The notes under the pieces are model-generated. The model was not told the origin of the DNA, made no database searches, and saw only the letters and a program-made list of their open reading frames with translations. Positions 8,896-17,273 of a DNA stretch of 64,000 nt are shown piece after piece. Positions within the stretch are counted from its first letter, which is position 1; every line of letters begins with the position of its first letter. Origin of the DNA: Streptomyces odontomachi (lineage in GTDB: Bacteria; Actinomycetota; Actinomycetes; Streptomycetales; Streptomycetaceae); contig NZ_JAMJWG010000029.1 of the NCBI RefSeq assembly GCF_024435355.1, positions 50,835 to 114,834 on the forward strand, in the 5' to 3' direction. The position numbers and the translations under genes are program-made.

Positions 8896-8911
8896 AATGT
8901 ACGCGCGTAGA
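8896..8911 (-). promoter_or_regulatory. TCTACGCGCG-TACATT promoter element (copy 2)
   Basis: The minus-strand site reads TCTACGCGCGTACATT, 54 bp upstream of the second GH25 start. TACATT fits a -10 hexamer. Confidence 0.5.
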
Positions 8912-9031
8912 CATCCGGCGCGGAAGACGGCGCCGGGGTGACGGAATTCCCCCGCGGTACATCGAAGGGCAACCCGCCACACGATCTCGCGGACACGTCC
9001 CCTTCTCGGGCGCCATCCACGGGCCGCCCAG

Positions 9032-10369
9032 CTAGTCGACGTCGGCGGTGACCACGGTCCAGCCCGCAGCCTCGGGGCCGTCCAGGCGCAGGTCGAAGGC
9101 GAAGCTGAGCGGGCGGCGGTGGTGGGCGTCGCCCTTGAGGACCTGCTCGGTGCGGCGGTCGACCTCGTAGAAGACGCCCTCGGCCCGGACCGTGACGCGG
9201 AAGACGATCGGCTTGCGCGACACGAGCGATCTCACCGTGATCGACGTGACGGCTGCGTCGCGCATCACGGTCCGGTTGACCGTGTGGACGGACGTGAAGT
9301 CGAGGCTGCCGTCGTTCATCACCCACTCCTCGATGAACTGCTCGACGGCGATCTCCAGGACCGCCTTGTCGAACCGTCCGTCGAGCACGCTCAGGTCGCC
9401 GGCCGCGGCGTCGGCGTCACCGCTCCACGACAGGTTGGTGAGCGAGAGGATGTCGCCCGCGCCCCGGACCGAGGTCTTCCCGGCCACTTCCAGCACGGCC
9501 TCCCGGGCGACCGCCTTCTGGTCCCAGCCGTCCGTCTCGACGGCGCCGGTCAGGTGGTGGGCGCCCTCGGCCGCCTGCTCCACCGAGGAGACGATCCACT
9601 CGCCGGTCGGGCTCTTGCGCAGCGTCCAGTACTCGACGGGGCGGGTCGAACCGTCCTTGCGCTCGGCGGTCGCGCCGCGGTCACGCACCACGTAGTCGTT
9701 GAGCGTCGCACTGATCCGGAAGGTGACGGTGTCGTTCACCTCGCCGGTGCGGTTGGCCAGGTCGACCAGCTCGACCACCGGGCCCGAGACGATCTCCACG
9801 ACGTTGGTCTCGCCGCGCGACTCGTAGTGGTGCAGCTCCTCGGCCCACTTGCCGTAGAGCGCCGGGGACATGATCTGCTGCAAGGTGGCGTGATCACGTG
9901 CGGTCCAGGCGCGTTGGGCGGTGGTGTACAGCCAGGCGGCCCGCTGCTTGAGCGGTTCGAGGTCGAAGGTCGCGTCCGTCTGGGCGAGGTCGGCGACCCG
10001 GGCCTCGACCTGCCGGGCGCGATCGCGCGCCTGCTCGTCGCTGCGGTGGGCCGTCCGGTCCGAGCCGGTGTTCAGGCCGCTTTCCCGATCGGACTTCTGC
10101 CGCCGCTTGACCAGCCACACGATCAGCACGATCACGGCCACGAGCAACAGCACGCCGAAGATCCCGCCGCCGCCAGAGCTCGAACCGTAGCCGCCGACGA
10201 AACCCCCGCCGGTCGACCCGTGGAACCCGCCGCCACCCCCGCCGCTCCCGCCGAACCCGTGGCTACCGCCGCCACCCCGGGCGTACGCGACCGACGGGCT
10301 GGCAAGCGCGAGCATTCCAGCGACCACACATATCCGCAGACCGGTACGCACCCGCGTCCTCTCCGACAT
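9032..10369 (-). CDS. Tim44-like domain membrane protein with Gly-rich segment
   Basis: The 445-residue product starts at ATG 10369 with GAGGTG seven bases upstream. It has a signal or anchor (MLALASPSVAYA), a Gly/Ser-rich stretch at residues 32-68, a transmembrane helix at about 70-88 (GVLLLVAVIVLIVWLVKRR), a charged linker, then two Tim44-like alpha/beta modules (YTTAQRAWTARDHATLQQIMSP, and again later). Bacterial Tim44-domain proteins are thought to bind membranes or partner proteins; no enzymatic role is known. It stands alone upstream of the ECF41 locus. Confidence 0.8.
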   Translation of the reverse strand: MSERTRVRTGLRICVVAGMLALASPSVAYARGGGGSHGFGGSGGGGGGFHGSTGGGFVGGYGSSSGGGGIFGVLLLVAVIVLIVWLVKRRQKSDRESGLNTGSDRTAHRSDEQARDRARQVEARVADLAQTDATFDLEPLKQRAAWLYTTAQRAWTARDHATLQQIMSPALYGKWAEELHHYESRGETNVVEIVSGPVVELVDLANRTGEVNDTVTFRISATLNDYVVRDRGATAERKDGSTRPVEYWTLRKSPTGEWIVSSVEQAAEGAHHLTGAVETDGWDQKAVAREAVLEVAGKTSVRGAGDILSLTNLSWSGDADAAAGDLSVLDGRFDKAVLEIAVEQFIEEWVMNDGSLDFTSVHTVNRTVMRDAAVTSITVRSLVSRKPIVFRVTVRAEGVFYEVDRRTEQVLKGDAHHRRPLSFAFDLRLDGPEAAGWTVVTADVD

Positions 10370-10631
10370 TCACCGACACCTCGGAAGAGCCTACAAGTCG
10401 CCCGCGCGCCCTGAACCTCCTCGCGCGCAACGGCGGCGCGGCGGGGGCCGGGTCGGTGTTGGGCGCGGCCAGGGTACTGAGGAGGTGGCGGGCGTCTTCG
10501 GTGGAAGAGCACGGGCCCGAAAGCAGGTGGCCACCGCCACTCACGCTCATGTTTCCCGAGGGTTTTGAGCCTCCGCTCAGCGAGACGCAACTCGGCTGGC
10601 TGCGAGCCGAGTGGGAGGGGCGGCCTCAGCT

Positions 10632-10688
10632 GCCCTGCCCGGCGCTGTTCACGACATCAAGGCCGCCCGCACCCACGGCATCATCGAG
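10632..10688 (+). pseudogene. IS5-type transposase scrap
   Basis: The gap 10370-10736 holds no gene. In it, 19 codons read ALPGAVHDIKAARTHGIIE, matching from memory the DDE-domain segment common in Streptomyces IS5-family transposases (SPALPGAVHD-AARxHGII). Nothing recognisable flanks it in frame and no terminal inverted repeats are seen, so only a fossil remains. A computed search with this peptide would settle it. Confidence 0.5.
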
Positions 10689-10736
10689 GGTGCCGTCCTT
10701 GCTCCGACTCAGGTCACTGGATTGCGGTGGCGCTGG

Positions 10737-11675
10737 TCACCATGCGGTGATGACCGGCGCGTCGGGTTCGTGCTGCCGCCATGCCTCGTTGAGGCGCGCG
10801 AGCCGGTCCGCGGCGGCGATGGCGTGCAGAGACGCGACCTTGCCGTCGCTGACCTCGAACGCCACGGCACCCACGACCCGGTCGTCCACCAAGGCGAGGA
10901 CGGCTGGGGAGCCGTTGACCAGCGCGATGTGGAACGCGGGGGAGCCTCCGGCCAGCCGCCGTTTCGCCGGTGTGGGCTTGAAGCCGGCCCGCACGTAGGC
11001 GGCGATGCGCTCTCGGGTGTCGTACCGCAGCAGCCGCCTTGCCAGTCCGTAGCCGTCCGAGACCGCAGTCGCGTCGTCGGTGAGCATCGCCACCAGCCGT
11101 TCGGTGCGCCCCGACACGGCGGCGGCGAGGAACTCCTCGACAATCCGGCGCGCGGACGCGGGGTCCACCTCGTCGCCGCCGCGGCGCTCGGCGGTGACCC
11201 GGCGCCGCGCCCGGTGGACATGCTGCTGGCTCGCGGACTCGGTGATGTCGAGGATCCCAGCGATCTCGGCGTGCGGGTACGAGAAGGCCTCGCGCAGGAC
11301 ATAAGCGGCCCGCTCGACCGGCGAGAGGCGCTCCATGAGGATCAGCACGGCCAAGGACACCAATTCGCGCTGCTCGAAAGTATCGGCCGGACCGAGCATC
11401 GGGTCGCCCTCAAGGAGCGGCTCGGGCAGCCGTACACCCGCCGCTCGCTCGTGCCGCGCCTGTGCCGAGCGGAGCCGGTCGACGCAGAGATTGGTGACGA
11501 CCTTGGTCAGCCACGCCTCAGGCACCTCGATACGTTCCCGGTCCGTGGCCTGCCAGCGCAGGAACACGTCCTGCACGGCGTCCTCGGCGTCGGCGGCCGA
11601 GCCGAGCAGACGGTACGCGAGCGAGGCCAGCCGGCCCCGGCTGGCCTCGAACCGATCGATGGCTGCGCTGTCCAT
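10737..11675 (-). CDS. ECF41-type RNA polymerase sigma factor with SnoaL-like C-terminal domain
   Basis: The 312-residue product from ATG 11675 has sigma region 2 (LAYRLLGSAADAEDAVQDVFLRW), region 4 (LSPVERAAYVLREAFSYPHAEIAGIL) and a SnoaL/NTF2-like tail of about 120 residues. The conserved region-2 tryptophan and the DGxGxARR-type loop (SDGYGLARRLLRY) fit the ECF41 group, in which the tail controls activity instead of an anti-sigma factor. The gene starts 10 bp after the stop of the oxidoreductase gene, so both are co-transcribed. ECF41 factors are typically linked to oxidoreductase, decarboxylase or epimerase genes. Confidence 0.88.
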   Translation of the reverse strand: MDSAAIDRFEASRGRLASLAYRLLGSAADAEDAVQDVFLRWQATDRERIEVPEAWLTKVVTNLCVDRLRSAQARHERAAGVRLPEPLLEGDPMLGPADTFEQRELVSLAVLILMERLSPVERAAYVLREAFSYPHAEIAGILDITESASQQHVHRARRRVTAERRGGDEVDPASARRIVEEFLAAAVSGRTERLVAMLTDDATAVSDGYGLARRLLRYDTRERIAAYVRAGFKPTPAKRRLAGGSPAFHIALVNGSPAVLALVDDRVVGAVAFEVSDGKVASLHAIAAADRLARLNEAWRQHEPDAPVITAW

Positions 11676-11685
11676 GCGGAGCAGC

Positions 11686-12876
11686 CTAGGCGGCAGCCCC
11701 CACACCAGCCCCGTCAAGCGAGTCGGCCAGGCGGTGCCTGCGCCTGGGCATGCCGAAGGTCGGGTGGGCGATGCCCCACCCGGCCCCTTTGAGTACGCCC
11801 GACTTGAGCCGCGCGGCGGTCCGGCCGCCCAGGTACCAGGACTTCGACCGGACGTTCCCGTCCACCATCTGGAAGATCGCGTCCCGCCGCCCGAGGCTGA
11901 TGTGATTGCCGTAGTACTTCAGTCCGGTAGTCGGGACCTTGCTGCCCGTCAGGCGCGCGATGATCGCGGCGGTCGCCTGCATGTTGCCGACGCCGGCCGA
12001 GGCGCAGGACATCGGCAGCGGCCGACCGTTGTGGCCGATCGCGTAGGCGCAGTCACCGGCGGCGTAGACGTCCGGATGTGAGACCGAGCGCATGCTGCCG
12101 TCGACGACGATCTGGCCGGTCTCGGCGACCTTCAGACCGCTGCCGGCCGCGATGGGGTCCACGGCGAAACCAGCAGCCCACACGGTCAGGTCGGCCGGGA
12201 CGGACGTGCCGTCGGCGGCGATCGCCCCTGCCGGCTCGACGGCTTCGATGCCGGTGTGCTCGTGGACGGTGATGCCGAGCCGCTCGAAAGCTTGGCGCAG
12301 GTGACGGCGGGCCCTCGGGGAGAGCCAGGCCCCCAACTCGCCGCGGGCGGCGAGCGCGACCGAGAGGTCAGGCCGGGACTCGGCGAACTCGGTCGCGGTC
12401 TCGATGCCGGTCAGCCCCTCACCGACGACCAGCACGGCGCCGCCCGCGCCCAGTTCGGCCAGGCGTTCGCGCAGACGCAGCGCCGAGGACAGGCCGGCCA
12501 CGTCGAAGGCGTACTCGGGCACGCCCGGGACGCCATGGTGGGCTACGGAGCTGCCGAGCGCGTAGAGAAGCGTGTCGTACATGACCTCGCCGTCGCCGTC
12601 CTCGCCGGTCACGGCGACGGTCCGGCGCTCGGGGTCGACGCCGGTGACGCGGGCCAGGCGCAGGCGCACCCCGGTGCCCGCGAATACGTCGGTGAGCTTC
12701 CGGAACGTGAGGCCCTGGCCGGTTGCGAGTTGGTGGAGCCGCATCCGCTCAACGAAGTCGGGCACGGCGTTGACGACGGTGATCTCGGTGTCGGCCGGAG
12801 AGAGCCGGCGGGCCAGGTTTCCGGCGGCGAAGGCCCCGGCGTATCCGGCTCCGAGTACCACGATGCGGTGCTTCAT
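11686..12876 (-). CDS. FAD-dependent NADH:quinone-type oxidoreductase
   Basis: ATG 12876 opens on a Rossmann FAD motif, IVVLGAGYAGAFAAGNLA; the frame runs on upstream to 13191, but the FAD motif and promoter place the start here. The 396-residue protein has the second dinucleotide motif VLVVGEGLTGIETATEFAE and the closing FAD motif DVYAAGDCAYA, typical of the NDH-2/disulfide reductase fold. It likely reduces a quinone or small dye-like acceptor with NAD(P)H; the substrate is not evident. It heads an operon with the ECF41 sigma factor and carries that factor's probable promoter. Confidence 0.88.
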   Translation of the reverse strand: MKHRIVVLGAGYAGAFAAGNLARRLSPADTEITVVNAVPDFVERMRLHQLATGQGLTFRKLTDVFAGTGVRLRLARVTGVDPERRTVAVTGEDGDGEVMYDTLLYALGSSVAHHGVPGVPEYAFDVAGLSSALRLRERLAELGAGGAVLVVGEGLTGIETATEFAESRPDLSVALAARGELGAWLSPRARRHLRQAFERLGITVHEHTGIEAVEPAGAIAADGTSVPADLTVWAAGFAVDPIAAGSGLKVAETGQIVVDGSMRSVSHPDVYAAGDCAYAIGHNGRPLPMSCASAGVGNMQATAAIIARLTGSKVPTTGLKYYGNHISLGRRDAIFQMVDGNVRSKSWYLGGRTAARLKSGVLKGAGWGIAHPTFGMPRRRHRLADSLDGAGVGAAA

Positions 12877-13413
12877 GGCGTTGCTCCTGTCTCGTTCGCG
12901 TGCCCTCTGAACGAGATGGCGCCCCGATTGCTGACAGGAGCTGGGTGTGACGCCGGTCACCGAACTAAAACGGGCGGCTGAGCCGCCGGCAGGTGCCTGG
13001 GCCTGCGTTGGGCAGTCGAAACGGAGAGATGGTGGACTAAGGATCGGCATCGCAATGGGAAAGGGCTCAATGACGCGCCGTTTTCCCACGCCCCCATCGA
13101 GATCCCCTCGTCCCTCGTAGCGAAATGAGGATTTCAGTGCAGGTGGGCTGTGCCTACTCACGGCAGGCCGAACGGCTGAAGCGGCTCGCATACCGCCCGC
13201 GTAGGAAACTACCGCTCGCCACTATTCCACCCGATGTGCTCGCTCGCACATGGAGCTGCGCGCAAGCCGGTGCGAAAGCATCGTCGACGGGGCCGGCCCC
13301 CGCGGGTTTCAGGAGCGAGCTGAGGCCGCCCGGCGCGAACGCATCGTCGAGGAATGAGCGCCGATGGGTCACCCCGCCTGCGCCCTGTCACGACCGCACC
13401 TACGGTCGGGAAC
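12877..13413. other. gap upstream of two divergent genes
   Basis: Besides the ECF41 promoter, the gap has a short hairpin gcggctgagccgc (12973-12985) and a repeated block gcatcgtcga (13277 and 13341). No convincing gene is seen; a 72-codon minus-strand frame (13154-13372) has no ribosome site. Confidence 0.5.
12910..12936 (-). promoter_or_regulatory. candidate ECF41 promoter (TGTCAGC-N16-CGTT)
   Basis: On the minus strand TGTCAGC (12936-12930), 16 bases, then CGTT (12913-12910) lies 33 bp upstream of the oxidoreductase start. The ECF41 consensus, as I recall it, is TGTCACA-N16-CGTC. Spacing and 8 of 11 bases match, implying autoregulation of the oxidoreductase-sigma unit. Confidence 0.65.
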
Positions 13414-14124
13414 ATGACCGCCTTTCCCGCTCACGCAGACGTCGTTTTCGTGGGCGCTGGTCACAACGCCCTGGTCGCCGCCGCGTACCTGCTCGATGCC
13501 GGGCGCAGCGTCTGCCTTTTCGAGCAGATGCCCCGGCCGGGCGGCTGGGTGCAGACGGCCGAGCTCGGCGCTCCCGGATTCCTGCACGACCGCTGGTCGG
13601 CGCTGCACCCGGCCTTCGTCGGCGGCCCGGTCTGGGCCGAACTGGGGCCGGACCTCGAGCGTCACGGGCTGGAGTACGTCACCGCGCCGCTGGCCACCGC
13701 CTCCTCGCTACCCGGCGGCCGGACGGCGATCGTTCCCGTCGATCCGCGGTCGTTCGCCGAGGAACTCGACCGGCTCGGCGAGCGGGCCGGGTGGGACGCC
13801 GCAACCGCCGAGGCGTTCGCCGATCGCGTGCTCGCCGAGGCCGAGGCACACGTCCCCGGCCTGTCCGGGCTCGTGCTGGAACGCCACCTGACCACGCCCG
13901 CCGACCTCGCCGCGCAGAGCCCGAACGCCGGCCCCGGCGACCACGGCGCGGGCGAGAACTCCCTCCAGCAGGCGCTCACCCAGCGTCCCATCCCCGCCCA
14001 CCGTGGCGGTCACCGCACGCTCCTGCCCGGTGCCTGGCTGATCGGCGCCGCGACCTGGCCCGGTCCTGCCGTCAGCGGTGCCTCCGGTCGTGCGGTCGCG
14101 CGGGCACTGATCGCGGCAGCCTGA
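13414..14124 (+). pseudogene. phytoene desaturase-like FAD amine oxidoreductase with large internal deletion
   Basis: The frame stays open for 236 codons from ATG 13414. Residues 1-150 match the N-terminus of phytoene-desaturase/NAD(P)-FAD oxidoreductases (VVFVGAGHNALVAAAYLLDA, MPRPGGWVQT). The remainder matches their C-terminus (LTTPADLAAQSPN, GDHGAGENSL, GAATWPGPAVSG). Family members are about 500 residues, so roughly 250 residues of the middle, including the substrate domain, are missing without a frameshift. FAD could not be held normally, so I treat it as an inactive remnant. Confidence 0.7.
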
Positions 14125-14181
14125 CCCGATGCGCCCCTCGATTCGCCGACCGGTCCGACCGAACCGCTCAAGGAGTCCGCC

Positions 14182-14649
14182 ATGCCGATGCCGGCCAACC
14201 CCCCGAGGACGCCGTCGAGCCCCTTCGCGTCCTTCCGCGGCCACCACGCGGCCATCCGCGTCCCCGACTACGACGCCGCGAAGGATTGGTACACCGGGAA
14301 ACTGGACTTCCGGGTACTGCACGAGTGGCCGTACGCCGACATGAAGCTGGCCTACCTGAGCCTGCCGGACGACGACGCCTTCCACCTGGAACTGCTGGCG
14401 GGCCCCGTCTCCTTGCCCCGGGAGGTCCCCGACGACCTGGGCGAGAGCCTGCGGCACGGCGGCTACCACCACGTCTGCATGGCCGTCGACAGCGTCGACG
14501 ACACCCGGGTCGAGCTGGTCCGCCGCGGTGTCGACGTGCTCGGCGAACCATTCGAGATCGAGCAGATCAGCCGCCGCCTGGCCTTCTTCCGCGACCCCTG
14601 GGGCACCATCATCGAGCTCTCGGAGAATCTCCCCGGCGCGGGGGCGTGA
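14182..14649 (+). CDS. VOC (glyoxalase/bleomycin-resistance) family protein
   Basis: ATG 14182 has AAGGAG seven bases upstream. The 155-residue protein contains two beta-alpha-beta-beta-beta half-modules. Candidate metal ligands are His in GHHAAIRV, Glu in FHLELLAG, His in GGYHHVCMAV and Glu in GTIIELSE, so a metal-dependent lyase or dioxygenase activity is possible. The start lies 57 bp after the truncated desaturase; whether they shared an operon is unclear. The substrate is unknown. Confidence 0.85.
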   Translation: MPMPANPPRTPSSPFASFRGHHAAIRVPDYDAAKDWYTGKLDFRVLHEWPYADMKLAYLSLPDDDAFHLELLAGPVSLPREVPDDLGESLRHGGYHHVCMAVDSVDDTRVELVRRGVDVLGEPFEIEQISRRLAFFRDPWGTIIELSENLPGAGA

Positions 14650-15145
14650 CACCAGCGGAGCCCGGGCCCGGCCGTTGTGCAGAGCCCGGGGCGGCAATCC
14701 GGGTGATGGCCTCGTCCGTTTCGCCAGTGGGTCGTTCCGCCGCACCGTTCACCGGCATCCGTGCCCCTCCAGTACCGCGTCGTAGCACGAGGCCCTACCC
14801 GTACCCACTGCCCGGACAGCCCGGACAGCACAGGACAAGTCCCGGACAATCACCGTATCCAACCCCGCTGTTACGCTTCACTGTGCATACGATCAGGCAC
14901 GCTGAGTGATGCGAACCGGGGAATTGCCGAGTCCGCGGTTCAAGCTCAACTCGGCCCGGGCGTCCCGAACTTCAGCGTTCGGCTGTCGTCCACGCCGCGC
15001 GGCGCCCGTCTCGTCCGGCTGCACGCGGGAGGCGCCTGGAACCACCCGCACATGTAGGGGCCACACCGAGAAACCACCGAGAAACCACCGAGAAACCAGA
15101 AACACCAGAAACACCAGAAACACCGGAAAAAGCAAGGAACGCGCC
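14650..15145. other. 496-bp gap with minisatellite, no gene seen
   Basis: No ORF here has a ribosome site or family resemblance. The last 80 bases hold tandem repeats leading into the Rpn-like gene. The AT-richer patch near 14860-14905 is a plausible promoter zone. Confidence 0.5.
15065..15124. repeat. 11-bp and 9-bp tandem repeats in the leader of the Rpn-like gene
   Basis: accgagaaacc occurs three times (15065, 15076, 15087), then agaaacacc three times (15098, 15107, 15116). The block is unusually AC-rich for this genome and ends 21 bp before the start codon. Confidence 0.85.
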
Positions 15146-16042
15146 ATGGTCAGTCCGCCTCACGAGGCGATGCACCGCATCTTCCAGCACGACCCCGGGC
15201 TCTTCACCCGAGTCTCCGAGGTGCTCGGGATCGCCGTCCCCGCACCCGACAAGGTGACCGTGATGCCCACGGACCTCACCGAGACCAGCGCCGTGGAACG
15301 CCGGGTCGACACCCTCTTACGCCTGGAGAGCGCGGAGCGGGACGCCTTCCTGCTGGCCGTCGAAGCCCAGGGAAAGCAGGACGCCGCCAAGCCCGCCAGC
15401 TGGGCGTACTACGTCTCGTACCTGTGGACGAAGTACCGGCTGCCCACCGCGTTGCTGGTGGTGTGCCAGGACCATGCGACGGCCCGGTGGGCGCAGCGGT
15501 CGGTGTCCAGTGGGCCATCCGGGTTGCCCACGCTGACGCTCAGCCCGGTCGTGGCGGGACCGCACAACATGCCGCTCATCACCGACCCGGACGAGGCCCG
15601 CGCCGACCTGGCCCTGGCCACCCTGTCGGCGATCACGCACGCGGCGAACCCGGACATCGGTGCCATACTGAAGGCCCTGTCCACCGCGCTGCGGGGCATT
15701 CCCGAAGACGTAGCAGACCCCATCGTCGAACTCACCGCTCAGGGGCTGGGCAACCGCCCGGCCAAGCACATCTGGAGGAATCTGGTGGCTGTGGACCTCT
15801 CTTTCTACAAGTCGTGGCTTTCGGAGGAGATCCGCGACGAGGGTCGCGAGGAAGGCCGTGCGGCAGGCCGTGCCAAGGGCCGTGCGGAGAGCATCCTGCT
15901 CGTTCTGGAGCAGCGAGGCCTGTCCGTGTCGGATGCGGTCCGCACGCGCGTCATGGAGTGCGTTGACGATGACGTCCTCCGTCGCTGGCTGGTCCGTGCC
16001 GTCACCGTGTCCTCTGCGGAAGAGATCTTCCAGGGCGACTGA
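15146..16042 (+). CDS. Rpn-like / PD-(D/E)XK nuclease family protein
   Basis: ATG 15146 follows AAGGA at good spacing. The 298-residue product has FLLAVEAQGKQD, an ExQxK-type half of a PD-(D/E)XK nuclease site, then YYVSYLWTKYRLPTALLVVCQD. This layout fits Rpn-type recombination-promoting nucleases and related transposase-like proteins abundant in Streptomyces. The C-terminal tail (EIRDEGREEGRAAGRAKGRAE) is a charged Glu-Gly-Arg repeat, also usual for the family. The 3' end of the gene is duplicated immediately downstream. The role is unknown; several family members are encoded per genome. Confidence 0.75.
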   Translation: MVSPPHEAMHRIFQHDPGLFTRVSEVLGIAVPAPDKVTVMPTDLTETSAVERRVDTLLRLESAERDAFLLAVEAQGKQDAAKPASWAYYVSYLWTKYRLPTALLVVCQDHATARWAQRSVSSGPSGLPTLTLSPVVAGPHNMPLITDPDEARADLALATLSAITHAANPDIGAILKALSTALRGIPEDVADPIVELTAQGLGNRPAKHIWRNLVAVDLSFYKSWLSEEIRDEGREEGRAAGRAKGRAESILLVLEQRGLSVSDAVRTRVMECVDDDVLRRWLVRAVTVSSAEEIFQGD

Positions 16043-16325
16043 GAGGGGAATCTGGTGGCTGTGGACCTCTCTTTCTACAAGTCGTGGCTTTCGGAGGAGA
16101 TCCGCGACGAGGGTCGCGAGGAAGGCCGTGCGGCAGGCCGTGCCAAGGGCCGTGCGGAGGGCCATGCGGAGAGCATCCTGCTCGTTCTGGAGCAGCGAGG
16201 CCTGTCCGTGTCGGATGCGGTCCGCACGCGCGTCATGGAGTGCGTTGACGATGACGTCCTCCGTCGCTGGCTGGTCCGTGCCGTCACCGTGTCCTCTGCG
16301 GAAGAGATCTTCCAGGGCGACTGAG
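15777..16325 (+). repeat. 270-bp tandem duplication of the 3' end of the Rpn-like gene
   Basis: Bases 15777-16043 recur at 16047-16325 almost without change. The second copy has a 12-bp addition inside the GRAE-repeat region (GRAEGHAE for GRAE). The offset is 270 bp up to the insertion. Confidence 0.92.
16055..16324 (+). pseudogene. duplicated C-terminal fragment of the Rpn-like gene
   Basis: An 89-codon frame opening on GTG 16055 repeats the last 86 or so codons of the upstream gene and includes its stop. There is no ribosome site in front of the GTG and no nuclease motif, so translation is doubtful. It could be the original 3' end displaced by the duplication. Confidence 0.75.
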
Positions 16326-16512
16326 GCGAGAGGCACCGTGGCCTGGTCACACGGACCGCGGGTCCCCGTCGTCACCCGGGCGGGGACCCGTGCCGTCCCA
16401 GGCCCGCACGGTCGGAGCGGCACCCACGGGTTTGCCACCCGTGCCGCAGAGGTACCGGACTCGGGCGCACCGCCGGTCACCCGGGCCGGCCCCGCGGGGA
16501 GGAGGCAACCGC

Positions 16513-17193
16513 ATGGCGATGCCGCCGCCCCTCCCCGGCGTCCTGGCCGGGCTCGCCCCGCTCCTCGACCGTTGGGGCTACCTGGCCGTCGGCGGGCTGA
16601 TCTGCGCGGAGGACTTCGGGATCCCGCTGCCGGGCGAGACGGTGCTGATCGTCGCCTCGGTCTACGCGGGAGCCGGCCGGCTGAACGTCTTCGGGGTGGC
16701 GTGCATCGCCTGGTGTGCGGCCGTCGTCGGGGACAACATCGGCTACCTCATCGGCCGGACGGGTGGCCGCCGCCTCGTCGAGCGCTTCGGCCGCTACGTC
16801 TTCCTGACCCCCGAGCGGATGGCCCGCGCCGAGTCGTTCTTCACCCGCCACGGCGGGAAGGTGATCCTGGCCGCGCGCTTCATCGAGGGAATGCGCCAGG
16901 CGAACGGGATCATCGCGGGCATGGCCCACCTGGCGTGGCCCCGCTTCCTGTTCTACAACGCGCTCGGGGCCGCCCTCTGGGTGGGAACCTGGGTCGCCCT
17001 GGGATATCTGGCCGGCCAGCACATCGGCAGCCTCTACCCGGCCATCGAGAAGTCGGAGCTGGGCCTGCTCATCGCCACCGGGGTGATCGTGGCGGCCCTC
17101 ATCGCCCGCCGTGTCCACCGCACCCGCCGTAGGCACCGGCAGAGCCACGAAGACCGTCAAGACAGTGGTGACGGGCAGAACGACGACCGCTGA
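16513..17193 (+). CDS. DedA family membrane protein
   Basis: ATG 16513 follows GGGAGGAGG. The 226-residue product has the SNARE-associated/DedA signature: ICAEDFGIPLPGETVLIVAS, then VVGDNIGYLIGRTGG, FFTRHGGKVILAARFIEGMR and a GALWVGTWVALGYLAG helix. DedA proteins act in the cytoplasmic membrane as undecaprenyl-phosphate or phospholipid translocases; the conserved acidic and Arg residues (E in EDFG, R in ARFIEGMR) are present. The C-terminal tail is basic. It stands alone, facing a convergent hydrolase gene. Confidence 0.9.
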   Translation: MAMPPPLPGVLAGLAPLLDRWGYLAVGGLICAEDFGIPLPGETVLIVASVYAGAGRLNVFGVACIAWCAAVVGDNIGYLIGRTGGRRLVERFGRYVFLTPERMARAESFFTRHGGKVILAARFIEGMRQANGIIAGMAHLAWPRFLFYNALGAALWVGTWVALGYLAGQHIGSLYPAIEKSELGLLIATGVIVAALIARRVHRTRRRHRQSHEDRQDSGDGQNDDR

Positions 17194-17228
17194 CGGCAGT
17201 GAGCCACCACCGCAGACGGACGATGCCG

Positions 17229-17273
17229 GCCCCGAAGGACCTCGCCCCAGGCGCGGGGCAAGGAGGCCGGGGC
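17229..17273. terminator. nested stem-loop between DedA and the convergent hydrolase gene
   Basis: Outer arms gccccg (about 17229) and cggggc (17268-17273) enclose gcccc (17244-17248) and ggggc (17255-17259). It sits exactly between two convergent stop codons, so it may serve both. Confidence 0.5.

Noticed and set aside
10456..10631. MFPEGFEPPLSETQLGWLRAEW-like reading upstream of the transposase scrap
   Set aside because: It may be more of the same insertion sequence, but the frame does not join the scrap and I could not match it to a family.
13154..13372. 72-codon minus-strand frame with repeated DDAFAP peptides
   Set aside because: It comes from a short DNA repeat, has no ribosome site and no family resemblance; a peptide gene cannot be supported.
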